Assembly (NCBI GenBank): GCA_002205965.3 | Contig: NADL03000172.1 | Coordinates: forward strand, 1-64,000 | Length of the DNA: 64,000 nt | Origin: Kappaphycus alvarezii | Taxonomy: Eukaryota > Rhodophyta > Florideophyceae > Gigartinales > Solieriaceae | Direction of reading: 5' to 3' | Shown: in pieces, positions 25,946 through 36,140 of the stretch | Layout: every line of letters starts with the position of its first letter | How positions within the stretch are numbered: the first letter of the stretch is position 1 | Notes under the pieces: model-generated | Told to the model about the DNA's origin: nothing | What the model saw: only the letters and a program-made list of their open reading frames with translations | The model's database searches: none | Made by a program: the position numbers and the translations under genes

Positions 25946-26520
25946 TTGAATGTTCCGAGTGGTGCAAATATTGTGAACAGCCATGTACTGTATAAGGTTA
26001 AGAAGAAAGATGATGTTTCTCTTAAACTGAAGGCCGGTATAGCACCCCACGGTAACGAAGATGATATGAAAGATCGCCTGACATCAGACTGTACCACTTC
26101 CCAACCAACTGGCCTGAGAATTGTAGAATCCATTGCCTCACTATTTGGGTGGAAACTGTTTCAAGCCGATGTTAAAACGGCTTTTCTACGGACTGGTAGT
26201 GCTGCTCGTGATGTTTATGTTAAGCCTCCACGTGAGAGCAAGATGAAATCGACGCACTTGTGGCTTTTGCTTACTGCTGCTTATGGACTGGTAAATGCAA
26301 ATGCCAAGTGGCAGATGAAGTCAGATGAGTGTTTTCTAAGTCTTGGACTGATTCAATGTCAGCAGATTCCGCAGCTCTTCTACAAGCATGCCAATGGGAA
26401 GCTTGTGCTTGTCGTTGGAAAGATTTTGGACGATACATTGGCAGCTGGTGAGAATGATAATGGAAATCCTTTCTTGAGGAATTCAATAAGCCATTTAAGT
26501 TGAGTACTACATCCAGTGGC
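25946..26520 (+). pseudogene. Copia-1 reverse transcriptase
   Basis: Copies the element RNA into DNA. The open frame 25946-26503 shows Copia RT blocks in order: N-ANIVNSHVLYKVK, a K-G-PHGN block, FQADVKTAFLRTG (first catalytic Asp at 26168-26170), AAYGLVNANAKW (the usual LYGL-S-W block) and GKILDDTLAAG, whose Asp pair (26429-26434) stands for the YVDD box. A stop at 26503 interrupts it before the RNase H domain. Confidence 0.88.
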
Positions 26521-26559
26521 CCTGGTCCTTTACGTTTCTTTGGTATTAATACGATCTAA

Positions 26560-27419
26560 GATGAGCACTTTACAATTCGGACTGATGCTGATGACAATTT
26601 GGGTGCCTTGACGGAGCTTGCTTTGACACGGCAACGCCGTAAGCAGCCCGATTAAAATTTGAATGACCTAGAACAATCTTTCTTTGCTTCTACGAACAGT
26701 TCTCTTGGCTGGATTGGCAGTGCTGTCTCTCCCTTGTGTTCATTCTGTGCATCGTATCCGCAACAGAAAGCTCCTAGTACACGTGTATGTGATCTTGTGG
26801 AACAGCGCAATACTGTGCGCAAGCTACAGAAGCTTGGCACTTCCATTGGCTATCCGCGCCCCACAGATACTCAAGAGTATGATCTCTCTCTGCTCGCATT
26901 TGCCGGTGCTTCTCGTTCAGATACATATGGACAGCTTGGTGTTATAGGTGGACTGCTATTAGGTGAACTTGCTCGTAATTCAATATTTCACTGTTTGCCG
27001 TGGATCTCTCGTAAGTCTAGGAGACCTGTCAAGTCAGTACCTGCTGCTGAAATTCTCGCTGCTTCTGTAGTTATTGATGAGGCTAAAGGATTTGCTCATG
27101 CTCTATCTGAAATTCTGTTACTGGATATTAAGGTCCATCTTTGTGGGGACAGCAAAGACCTGTTTACATCATTACCAACACAGCGTAACCCTATATAAAG
27201 GTCTATTAGAGGTGATGTGGCATGTATAAGGTATGAATTTCAATCTGGAAATGTTGAGCGTATCACATGGATACCAGGCAAAGTGAATCTCGCTGACGTG
27301 CTTACTAAGAAAGACTCGCACTTGAAGGAAGCTCTGCAACTCACTCTCTTTACTGTTAGACTAAACATACCTTTTGAAGATGTGGCTGAAACCAAGTCTA
27401 CTGAGAAGTACCTTGGTTA
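26560..27419 (+). pseudogene. Copia-1 RNase H
   Basis: Degrades the RNA strand during cDNA synthesis. The first catalytic position reads FAGAS (26905-26907 GGT) where FADAS is expected, so the first Asp appears lost. AAEILAASVVIDEAK gives the Glu, CGDSKDLFTSL the second Asp, and KVNLADVLTKKDS the final conserved segment. A stop at about 27198 splits the domain. It ends KYLG-stop at 27417-27419, directly before the polypurine tract. Confidence 0.82.
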
Positions 27420-27433
27420 GAAAAGAGAAGGAG
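27419..27433 (+). other. Copia-1 polypurine tract
   Basis: The purine-rich run GAAAAGAGAAGGAG abuts the 3' LTR. It is the expected plus-strand primer and independently fixes the LTR start at 27434. Confidence 0.85.
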
Positions 27434-27768
27434 TATTGATAACTTGAAATTTTGTAATTTCATGTTTTGTATATCGTGTCTCCGGTCTAAGTTGTTTCAA
27501 ATCTTGGACGACCGTTTGTTTGCTTTAATTTTGGGTTCTTGTTGATGCACTTAGCGGTTGTAAACTTCATGTCGCAGTTTAGTGCACCTTAACTCGTATC
27601 CCTTGTGCACACTTGAGACATATCTCTCTAGTACAACTATGTGACTGTGTTTGTGTGTCTTTGTAAACTTGAACTCCATAGTTCTTGTGGAGTGATCTTG
27701 TGCCTTGTTTGAAGCATCTCTGTGTATCATAATACTCACTGTCTGTGTGATTATCCAATCTATTGTTA
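27434..27768 (+). repeat. Copia-1 3' LTR
   Basis: 335 bp, about 97% identical to 22610-22945 by eye. It is followed by the target duplication ATTTG at 27769-27773. Confidence 0.9.
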
Positions 27769-27978
27769 ATTTGGATCTATTTGGTCTTTTGAAGTGGGCC
27801 GAAAAAGTGCGCAGCTACAATACTATTTTCATACCTCTGAAACCATTCAGCAGCATGCTGTGCAGGTGAGAATGTTCTACAATATCACTTACATAGATGG
27901 TTTGAATGCCATTTCACAGGACTAATACAGTATCCTTTGCACCGTTCGCAGTAAACCAACCTCTTTGAGTATTTAGAT

Positions 27979-28368
27979 CGCCCGGACATCAAGGCGCTTG
28001 GAGAGAACGGGGGCACAGACTACTATGACGTAACTGTTATCCATCCCCCGACCCCTGGCCGCCTTCCCTCGCTGGCTTGATGCCCACTCAAGCCCCTTAA
28101 CCATGCTCGCCTGGGCAAGGACACTCTCTTTGCCGAGTTGATACGTTCCAACGGTTCTAGGCATCGCTTAATTGCCCTTCCACTCTCCACGTTGGGGGGC
28201 TGGCACCCTTGCGCTCGGGAATTCGCCAACCGCGTTGCGACTGGCATTGCCGCACGGGCAGCCATTCCGATTGCTGATGCGCAGCGAACATTGTTCGCTC
28301 GTCACGGGGCGAAACTCGTCCAGAAAAACGCTAGTTATTTGTTGGAAGGGGTTTTGAGCGACACTTAG
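27979..28368 (+). pseudogene. LINE-type RT C-terminal fragment
   Basis: An open frame of 129 codons with a single internal stop (TGA at about 28078) encodes the C-terminal domain found at the end of a LINE-type reverse transcriptase protein. It has a YYDVTVIHP block, a NHARLGKD-x-FAELI segment, and a final A-I-R-L-LLEGVL stretch. It aligns over its full length with 46130-46521, where the stop position is a CGA (Arg) codon. The rest of the protein is absent, as expected of a 5'-truncated insertion. It lies between Copia-1 and Copia-2 and ends at TAG 28366-28368. Confidence 0.75.
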
Positions 28369-28443
28369 GCCGCAACTTGAAATTGTGTATACAGCGTATT
28401 CCAGAGAACCTCCGTTCTAAGGGTATGGACAGTTAAGTGTTTA

Positions 28444-28822
28444 TGTAGTAAGCGCGGTGTAAGCGAGGGGGGCGGGAAAGGAAGGCACAGTGAACGGGTA
28501 CAAAGGTCCCCCGGGATGCCGTTGCAGTCCCGTATTTGGTCGTTTAGTAGATAGGGTCACTAGAACGGTCGGTATTTCTCTCTGACCCCAAAACTCTCCT
28601 CCTCTCCTCACACCCCGATCGGGCGTGAGGGCTTCCTTATATAGCCGTTCGATAGCTATAGAATAGCAGATACATTAGACGATAGCCACTGTATTACCGG
28701 GAGCACAGTACAGTAGTACTGCCACCTGGCTGTTTAGGGGACAAATCATTGGATCTGCCAAGTCAGACCTGTCGTGGCCTGTGATTGGCCGAGACCGTTC
28801 GTACAGTATACAATGTACAACA
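28444..28822 (-). repeat. Copia-2 3' LTR
   Basis: 379 bp. On the element strand it starts TGTTGTACA and ends CATACTACA-like, with canonical TG...CA ends. It contains CCAAT-like and palindromic GTACAGTAC words. It differs from 34828-35199 mainly by single-base indels in homopolymers. A G-rich stretch (plus-strand CCCCC at 28825-28829) precedes it on the element strand as a candidate polypurine tract. Confidence 0.9.
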
Positions 28823-30000
28823 TACCCCCGACTGGGCCGAAACGGTCCTTATACAGTAAAAGGCCCAATTAATAAAAATCCTTGAACTGAATAATACGAA
28901 ACGTAAATATAAGTGTGCACGCCGATTAAATTGAAATTAGCCGTTTGCCATGCGAAGTAGTACAGTGCACCTTAAAAACGCCTTCTTATTGGTCCAGAAC
29001 GAACATATTTCGGCACCATGAAAAAACAATAAAAAACTGCATCTTTGATGTCAGCAATATTTGCCAAATGACGCACTTGACAAAAGCAATCGACATCTGA
29101 TCCGCCGAGAGGTTGTACATATAACCTCCAACCTTCTCTGGCAATCGAGTTCTCCTTCAGCTACAGCGTCCAACAATCATGTCTTCTTCCCGAGGTTTCC
29201 ATTCAACAATCCAGACCTGAATGCTCGCCCGCATTCAGACACCACCCCCTTCACCCCCTCGAAATGACCAGGGTTTCCCTTTGTGCTGGTTCGACAGCAA
29301 TTCCCTGTAGATGACACTTCAGATGTCATTTTTGCAGCGCGACAGGCCCAAAATTCGACCTGGACGAAAAGGTTCTTCGAGCGCGAGCGACATGTCACCC
29401 AAACCGTCACCTCCTACTGACAGCGTGTCGTCTACGGAATCAGCGAAGACGCCTGGCACTGACTATCCCGGCACTGGTTGGTAGATGATGAGGCGGTAGA
29501 GGCAGATTTCGGCGAAGAAGACTGTACACCCCAAACAGTGGACACGTGTTCAACATGGGATCTCCTTGGGACAGAAGAGTGAGAAGGAAATTAGAATTCG
29601 ATTAATTCTCAATTAAAATAAAGGATGGCCAATTGGTTGGAGTGGTTCCAAATATCCCGCGTGTCCAATTATCCGAATCGAGGAAGAGGGTACATATTGC
29701 ACAGGTTCTCGTATACAGTGCATTATTCGAAGTCGGCACCAGTTAATGGTTATTTCAAGAAACGTGGCACATGTAATCAAGCTTGCAAACCTGTAACGAA
29801 GAAATCCAAGATTATTGAACGGAAACTCAAGTCCATAATCAAGTAGTGTATCAAGGTTATGGTATTAAGCGGCCATCAGGATGGCACCCAATCGTAAAAT
29901 GGTATGTGGCCTCAATGAATCACTGGATATCCGTTTCGATTTCCTCTTTTGGTTTGACTCTCTCGGCTTCATGAAGAATATCAGTCCAAGAGTCCAAGAG
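28823..30000. other. Extra 1.1-kb interval in Copia-2 between RNase H and 3' LTR
   Basis: In Copia-1, RNase H runs straight into the polypurine tract. Here about 1.1 kb intervenes. On the plus strand, antisense to the element, there are Ser/Pro-rich open stretches (about 29340-29490, with PKPSPPTDSVSSTES) and a basic frame at 29625-29846. No known family is recognised. It could be captured host sequence, a nested insertion, or a decayed accessory ORF. Confidence 0.5.
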
Positions 30001-30009
30001 CACAGGTTT

Positions 30010-30640
30010 GATTGAGTTTGCGGAAGGTGCCCAAGTTCCTCTTTGTCAGGGCATCAGCGATGTTGTTGGCGCCCTTTATCCATTGCATAACAGCGATTTC
30101 TCCTGACTCAAAGGAGTCTCTCAACCTTTCGACTGTTGTCGCAGCCTGTAATCGCGACCTTCGTGAAGAGTGGTGATGGTCGAGTAGAGTCCATGTGAGT
30201 CAACCGTCAAGACAAGCGGCAGGGAACGATCAGCCGCGTACATCTTCGACAAGCAGTATGCCATGAGTCCAGCCCGATCGGCTGACTCTGCGGCTGCTAG
30301 TATCTCCGCCCCATGGACGAAAACGAGACTCGAGCCTGCTTAGAGCTGTGCCAGTCGATGGCATGGAATATCTTAGAGTTCGGAAAGAAGATTCCGAGAA
30401 GTAACCTGTTTGGCCGTAGACGATTTGCCTTGGCTCGCGTCAGAGAAGGCTAAGTAAGCCGCATCGTTGCTACTGACGTCATTATTAGAAGGCACTCGAT
30501 ACGTGAGGACCGCGAGAGCTGTCGAATTTCATGGAGAGCGCGATTGGCTTCACTCAAGTGGTGCACTCTCAGATCGGAGGTCCATTGCTGCAAAGTACTC
30601 GATACAAAGGCAGCAGGGCTGAGAACTCCATGCCAAGCCA
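30010..30640 (-). pseudogene. Copia-2 RNase H
   Basis: Read leftward, the first catalytic segment is AFSDAS (Asp within 30433-30447). Later come an SADRAGLMAY segment, an LTVDSHGL-ST segment with the expected Asp, and the closing block KGANNIADALTK near 30040-30070. All key acidic positions seem present, unlike Copia-1. Frame changes near 30540 and in the middle break the frame. Confidence 0.78.
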
Positions 30641-30759
30641 ATTAAGCTGTCCAGCAAGTGCTTGGAATGACTTAATCTCATCCAGTGAGCATTTAGCTTC
30701 TTGGTCTTTCCTCCTAATACGGTCTAATGGGATTTTGTCAATGGTGTCCATGTATTCCT

Positions 30760-32240
30760 TCATCGAGACGGTGATTTTGAGATCAGTCTCTTGAAGGATA
30801 TGGAGTCTATTGAAGACCAGGTTCGACTGAGAAACGAATCTGCCGACTTTGAATCGGTTAGAAATCGCATCATGGAAATCTTGATCTGTTGAGCGTGGCC
30901 GGCAAGTAGGAAATCGTCCACAACTTTGGCGACAATGAGAAGCAAATTTCCAGATGGATCCCGTTTCAAAAATAGTTGCGGCATTCCAGGAACGCATTCA
31001 AGCCCACTGCTGAACATCCATTCTTCAACTGCGAGTTGCCACAGCCGGCCTGATTCCACAAGACCGTAGGCGGGACGAGCAGCTTCCACACGAAGAAGCT
31101 GTTCTTTGTCCATCCTTTCGGCAAGCGGACGTATACGTTTCGATTCAACGGTCCGGATTGGAGGAAAGCGCCAGAAATGTCTATCGTCGCCAAGGAAAAC
31201 CGAAGTATCGCTGCAGCAGAAAGAAGAGCCCGTATTACAGGAAACTGAGCCGTTGCTGAGTCCTTACGGATGAAATTCTTCTCCTTATCCCTGTTACCGT
31301 GTGGAACCAATCTGCACTTCAATTTCAATTTGTCTGATTCTCCATCAATTTTGACTTGGAAGAAACAATGCGAGGATATTAGATTTGCATCTCTTGGTAG
31401 GCTTCTAATATTGACTTCCTCGTACGCGTTTTTATCCTGGTAATTAGACTTTTCCTTCTGGATGGATTCGTCAATAAGCCACCTTGGCGCCATTGAAACG
31501 ATCTTACTTTCCGTCACAGGCTCATAACCACTTGCATTTCGAATTTGCCGAAGTATGGTTTGCTTCTGTGATTTCAACTCTTGCGGGAACTTCGTAATAT
31601 CCGCGAGAGTTCCAACATCTTTGTCCGGTCGACTGGTTGGAGTATTCTGAGTTATGTCAAATTCGACATCCTTGAACGTAGCCTGATTGGCATTATTCTT
31701 AGTCACAAGGAACGAAGACGACTGCGGAACGATTATCCGATTTTTCTGGATGTCATCGATACGACTCGAGAACAATGAAGAACGATGTTCGTCATTGACC
31801 GCTTGGCTTCGAGATTGTTCAGTCTCTGGTATTGGTCTTGGTATAGAAGCAGACAGGATAGGTGCAGCGGCAATAGATGCACCTTCTTCATCCAACGGGA
31901 TCTGATTGCCCTGTCCTTGTTCTGAATCCTCGATACTGTCCAACTCTTGCAAAAGGGATGAAGATGGGTATAGCCGTATGTCCTCGTATGCGACTTTCAG
32001 CCGTTTCCCGGTTCCGTATTTGCTCCGTGTGAGCTCGACGAAATGTTCTTTTGCGTTTTGGACGTAACCCAAATTCCAAACACCATGTTTTGTTTGCTTC
32101 TCAAAGAAGTACACTGGAGTTCCTCTCGTCAAAATATTTGACGGAACAGTGTTAGGCGATCGAGATTCCAACATCTTTGAGAGCGTGCGGCGTGCAACTT
32201 GCTCATAATGTGCGTCAATTAACTCGGAGTCCACTGGCAT
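30760..32240 (-). pseudogene. Copia-2 integrase C-domain and reverse transcriptase
   Basis: One long open frame (30966-32240, 424 codons) starts in the integrase C-terminal domain (VYFFEKQTKHGVWNLGYV and LKVAYEDIRLYPS). It passes through a low-complexity linker and enters RT: NLISSHCFFQVK, C-LVPHGN, and ATIDISGAFLQSG near 31160-31192 with the first catalytic Asp. After a frame change near 31070-31110 it continues with PAYGLVESGRLWQ and KVVDDFLLAG, the YVDD-box equivalent (Asp pair 30913-30918). RT then runs to about 30600 in a third frame. Confidence 0.88.
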
Positions 32241-32300
32241 CTGTGGCAGACCAAGAATAGATGGTTGTATCCTCTTGCAAGTTCAAAGGCACTGACACGA

Positions 32301-33017
32301 TTATTTCCACGAGAAGATTCGTTGCAAGTACGGCTCTTGAGACGATTTCCTGAACCGTGAACGAAGTACCACGTGTGTTTCGTTCGTGCATTGCATCCTT
32401 GAGAATACGCAGTGACATCTGACGTAGGGGAAGTTTGCACTTTCTACTGAACCGATTTTGCTATGTCTCCTCGCAGGACGAGGCTTCGGTTTGATGCCAT
32501 GTTTTTGCAACGTCTTGCAAAAATCATCATTGTCGAATTCCTGATCAAACGATATTGATTCAGGGGCTCCATTCACTGCGATCCAGTGAGTTTCAAAGAT
32601 TCTTCCAGCTTCTTCCATATCTCTGGTCGACACAACAACCGCATTGCAGAAGCGTGAAGCCAGGTCTTTCATATGGAGTATTGGGTACTTCGTCAATTCA
32701 ACCACGTACATGAAATCGATTTGCACGTCCTCGTTAAATGTTCGAAGTGGCCTTTTCAAGGATATCTTGCGCACATTAGCGGACGTCCAGTCGTCTTGCA
32801 GCTGGAGCACTTTTCCACGACAGCTTCGAGGGCTTGCTCTAAGAGTGGAGAAAGAACTCCGCCCCGTTTGCAGAGATCCCATGTCCTTTAGAGGCAAATG
32901 CGAGTACAGGTGAAGTTTTGAAGCGAACTCTTTCGCAGATTTTCCCATGAACCGCGATTGTTTGCTACCTTCGTCTGCCGAGTCTCCATTGGTTCCAAGC
33001 AAAGCCCGCTGGGTCAA
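32301..33017 (-). pseudogene. Copia-2 integrase N-domain and core
   Basis: The zinc-binding part (about 33017-32780) shows HLYSHLPLKDM matching the GHASLTDI region of Copia-1. The core has VQIDFMYVVELTKYPILHM (first Asp), then GAPESISFDQEFDN (middle Asp in FDQEF), and GSVESANF (catalytic Glu near 32445), so the DDE triad is readable. A frame change near 32440 leads into the C-domain of the next segment. Confidence 0.82.
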
Positions 33018-33119
33018 GGTAGCTTTGGAACTTGGATATTTGGCTCATAACATGAAGATGAGTTCGAGTTTCTCTACCTTCAGTAACATAGATCGGAAGC
33101 ACGATTTTGCTATCCGATC

Positions 33120-33440
33120 CTTCTATTACACCTGGAGGTATAATAAGAACACGGGTGTATGCGAATTGAGCACATCCGATTTGCTCAATACACAATTTCC
33201 AAGTAGAAGAGGACCATCGCCTTTCGTGATATAGAACGGAATAACGATTTTATTCCCTTTCAAATCTTCAAGAGGTAGTCTCCATATGCCGAATGTGAGC
33301 TCTGCATCACTGCAGTTCTGTCCATAACCATGGTAGAATGGCTCACAATCTAAGGACTCCAACTTGAATTCGATGCCCATCGCTAAAGACAGCGCTACTG
33401 CTGACTTAATTCCTCCGACGGATCGGGGCAACCCTCGTCC
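33120..33440 (-). pseudogene. Copia-2 protease region
   Basis: A 101-codon frame (33126-33431) lies between gag and integrase. Just before it another frame reads LDEGCP, which fits the retropepsin active site position (normally D-[ST]-G). The following VIPFYITKGDGPLLLGNCVL resembles the flap-to-LLG segment of retropepsins. An active-site variant or mutation is inferred; the motif needs one frame change. Confidence 0.5.
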
Positions 33441-33477
33441 AAAATAGGATTCGGTCGTTATGCATGGGTATCAGATC

Positions 33478-34824
33478 AGACTTGGTAGGGATTCCGCTTA
33501 CCAGGCTCCTTTGCCCTTGGAATGCTTGAATGCTTGGAGCCCGGACGAAAATACCCATTGAAGTTTTCAGGTATTCTGTTTCTTTCGGAATCTTCGTCAT
33601 GGCGATCTTTTGCTTCTCGAATCTTCAAAGTGGCATAGCTCGGACGCTGGCACTTCAAATCACCTCGAGCGTGGTCCTTCCTTCCACAGTCCATGCAGGC
33701 TTCTCCGACGAGTTCCGCCAGCATTGTTGACTTCTTCCTCTTGCCATCCCGATCGGATTTGTAATTATCGCCCGTCGTTGCCGTAAGTCTTCCGCTTCTT
33801 TCCGTTGAAAGCGCGATGATTTGACTGGTTTCTGATCCTTGACTCTCGTTGACCATTCTCTTGACTTCCAAAGAAACTTCTAACTCTATGGTCAACTGCA
33901 GACTCAATTTGAGCCTTTGTTACCGAGGCTTCAGTTCTGTTGGTAGTTTGAGCAAGAGCGGGTACATCCACCGCGTCATCCAGACTTAAGGTGCAACGAC
34001 GACCAGAGGAAGCAATGGATTTGGCTATATCTCGAGTACCATTTAGTTTCTTGATATTATCGAAGATGGGCTTGGCATCTCGACACATATCATTGAACCG
34101 TCCCGTCACTTTCCTGATGGAGAGTTTGCCGTACGGCTGGAACTCCCAGAGGCTCTTGCAATCGAAACAGCAAGCTTCTGGTACTCAAAGATATCTTCTG
34201 TGCCTCATCCAAAGTCAACGTGAACTTTTTCTCAGCGCGTATCGTTCCCTTGCTTCGTTCCTCCGCCATTCCAATAAGTCTGAGCTTGGCATTGGTAAGG
34301 GACGCTTCTGAGAGAGAGGCGTTATTGAGCAGGGTTATTGCCAGTACTTCTCGATTTGAGATTGACTGGTTGAGCCTGCTTTCATTAGGTGCTCTGCGGC
34401 GAGTCCGCGAAACCTAGACACATAACGTTCAAGTCTTCATTGTTCTTGCGCTTGCAAGAAGTCACCTTATTGAAGGAATCAATGAGGCGAGTAACCACGG
34501 AGATGGAGGATCTTGGGCAATCAAGTCCACGATCTCTTGCACAGCTTTGACTTGGTCTTCCTGCTTGTAATCGATCTTTCCTTGCTCTTGCGCTTCATCT
34601 ACAAGACTTTGCTGAGCTTGGCGAAGACCTCGATCGTACAGTTGACGTCCAAGTGTGTGGAATACCGTTTTGTAGAATTTGTCTTCTCCCTTCTCGGCTG
34701 CGGTTGCGATTAAGTCAACCCAACTTGCAACTTTCTTTCTCCACGATAGGAGGTCTTGGTCCGGCTCGAATACCGGAGGGTTCATCATGCCAAAACCTTT
34801 CTCGAAGTCCTTCCCTGGGCCCAT
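33478..34824 (-). pseudogene. Copia-2 gag (frameshifted)
   Basis: Starts at ATG 34824-34822, inside the primer binding site, giving MGPGKDFEKGFGM. The first 120 codons to 34462 are open. Later frames carry a VSRFRGLAAEHLMKAG segment and an LLNNASLSEASLTNAKLRL segment typical of UBN2-type gag, then a charged linker and a Cys-His motif CMDCGRKDHARGDLKC (about 33690). That is C-x2-C-x4-H-x6-C, close to but longer than the standard CCHC knuckle. At least three frame changes occur. Confidence 0.78.
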
Positions 34825-34827
34825 AAC
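34816..34827 (-). other. Copia-2 primer binding site
   Basis: On the element strand, GTTATGGGCCCA follows the 5' LTR immediately, as in Copia-1. It matches the anticodon arm of initiator tRNA-Met and contains the gag ATG (34824-34822). Confidence 0.85.
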
Positions 34828-35199
34828 TGTAGTATGCGCGTGTAAGCGAGGGGGGCGGGAAAGGAAGGCACAGTGAACGGGTACAAAGTCCCCGGGATGC
34901 CGTTGCAGTCCCGTATTTGGTCGTTTAGTAGATAGGTCACTAGAACGGTCGGTATTTCTCTCTGACCCAAAACTCTCCCCTCTCCTCACACCCCGATCGG
35001 GCAGTGAGGGCTTCCTTATATAGCCGTTCGATAGCTATAGAATAGCAGATACATTAGACGATAGCCACTGTATTACCGGGAGCACAGTACAGTAGTACTG
35101 CCACTGGCTGTTTAGGGACAAATCATTGGATCTGCCAAGTCAGACCTGTCGTGGCCTGTGATTGGCCGAGACCGTTCGTACAGTATACACTGTACAACA
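34828..35199 (-). repeat. Copia-2 5' LTR
   Basis: 372 bp partner of 28444-28822. Compared with that copy there are roughly nine single-base indels and two substitutions. Confidence 0.9.
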
Positions 35200-35204
35200 G
35201 GTTT

Positions 35205-36140
35205 CCCTACTTACAGTAGTCCTAGTGTGATAACTTTATGGCATCAGTAGAACGGGTGTCCGCTGCAGGATCCGACTACGTATACTGATGCCATAAAGTG
35301 TGCGATTGCTCTTAGCAGGAAAATTGAGTATACCAACCCATTCAAGTAAACCCAATGTAACCCCTTTGAGTATTAAGTATACCAACCCATTCAAGTAAAT
35401 CCAATTTAACCCCTTTGAGTACCCTATTTACAGTAGTCCTAGTCTGCTATTGCTCTTAGCAGGAAAATGAAGTATATCACCACATTCAAGTAAACCCAAT
35501 TTACCACTTTGAGTACCAACCCATTCAAGTAAACCCAATTTAACCCTTTTGAGTACCCTACTTAGGCCTCGTCCGCGATTGCTCTTATCAGGAAAGAAGT
35601 AAGCTACAGTACCCTAAATGTTACTAGGAAAATTAAGTAAACCACCCCATTTAACACCTTTAAGGTTATCTGGAAATTTATGTAATCCACCCCATTTAAC
35701 ACCTTAAGGTTATCTGGAAATTTATGTAATCCACCCCATTTAACCCTGTTGTCGCTAGCACCGGGTTAGTACACGATAGATACTCAGTGAAGTAACGTTC
35801 CTCTCTAGCCGAGGATTTATCTGTACAGGGTCTATATTTCACCTTGCTGGTGATGTAGTAGTGGTGGGTGATTTCTTTTTCCATAGACCAACCCATACCA
35901 ACCCATTAAGTAAAGCACCATGTTTACCCCTTTAACTTCCAATATTAGGCCTCGTCTGCGATTGCTGTTATCAGGAAAATTAAATAAACCCAAACGTTAC
36001 CCCTTTAACTTCCATTTACCCAAACATTTTAAACCACCCATTAACTTTAGACAAACCCATATCCACCCCATTAACAATTGTTACCAGGAAAATTGAGTAA
36101 ACACCTCATTTCACCCCATTAACCCCTTTACACAGACCGC
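35205..36140. repeat. Minisatellite-like repeat cluster
   Basis: Diverged units of a repeat with the core 'atcaggaaaattaagtaaac' followed by 'cccatttaacccctttgagt', often preceded by 'aggcctcgtctgcgattgct'. Clear copies start near 35318, 35455, 35565, 35617, 35948 and 36083. A local tandem of 'ggttatctggaaatttatgt' plus about 25 bases occurs at 35665-35745. The same family occurs at 43690-44640. No coding potential. Confidence 0.85.
35233..35299. repeat. Perfect hairpin, 17-bp arms
   Basis: ACTTTATGGCATCAGTA at 35233-35249 is exactly complementary to TACTGATGCCATAAAGT at 35283-35299, with a 33-base loop. The structure interrupts a repeat unit that is continuous in the neighbouring copy near 35430-35455, so it looks like a small inserted element. 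Confidence 0.85.

Larger units (their letters stand above)
22610..27768 (+). mobile_element. Copia-1: complete Ty1/Copia LTR retrotransposon
   Basis: This is a 5.16-kb element with all landmarks: two LTRs (22610-22945 and 27434-27768), a perfect 5-bp target duplication ATTTG (22605-22609 and 27769-27773), a primer binding site at 22946 and a polypurine tract ending at 27433. Domain order is gag, protease, integrase, Tudor-like segment, reverse transcriptase, RNase H. Integrase before RT defines the Copia type. The coding region is split by several frame changes and stops, so this copy is probably not autonomous. The LTRs differ at only about ten positions, mostly substitutions, so the insertion is fairly recent. 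Confidence 0.93.
28444..35199 (-). mobile_element. Copia-2: complete Ty1/Copia LTR retrotransposon
   Basis: A 6.76-kb minus-strand element bounded by LTRs at 34828-35199 (5') and 28444-28822 (3'). The flanks are GTTTA (28439-28443) and GTTTC (35200-35204), a 5-bp duplication with one mismatch. Domain order read leftward is gag, protease, integrase, RT, RNase H, then about 1.1 kb of extra sequence before the 3' LTR. It is related to Copia-1 (same primer binding site, same MGPG gag start, similar integrase C-domain) but has different LTRs. Frames are broken by small indels. Confidence 0.93.

Noticed and set aside
29625..29846. 73-codon plus-strand frame in Copia-2 as an envelope-like gene
   Set aside because: No signal peptide, membrane segment or Cys pattern; kept only as part of the unexplained interval.
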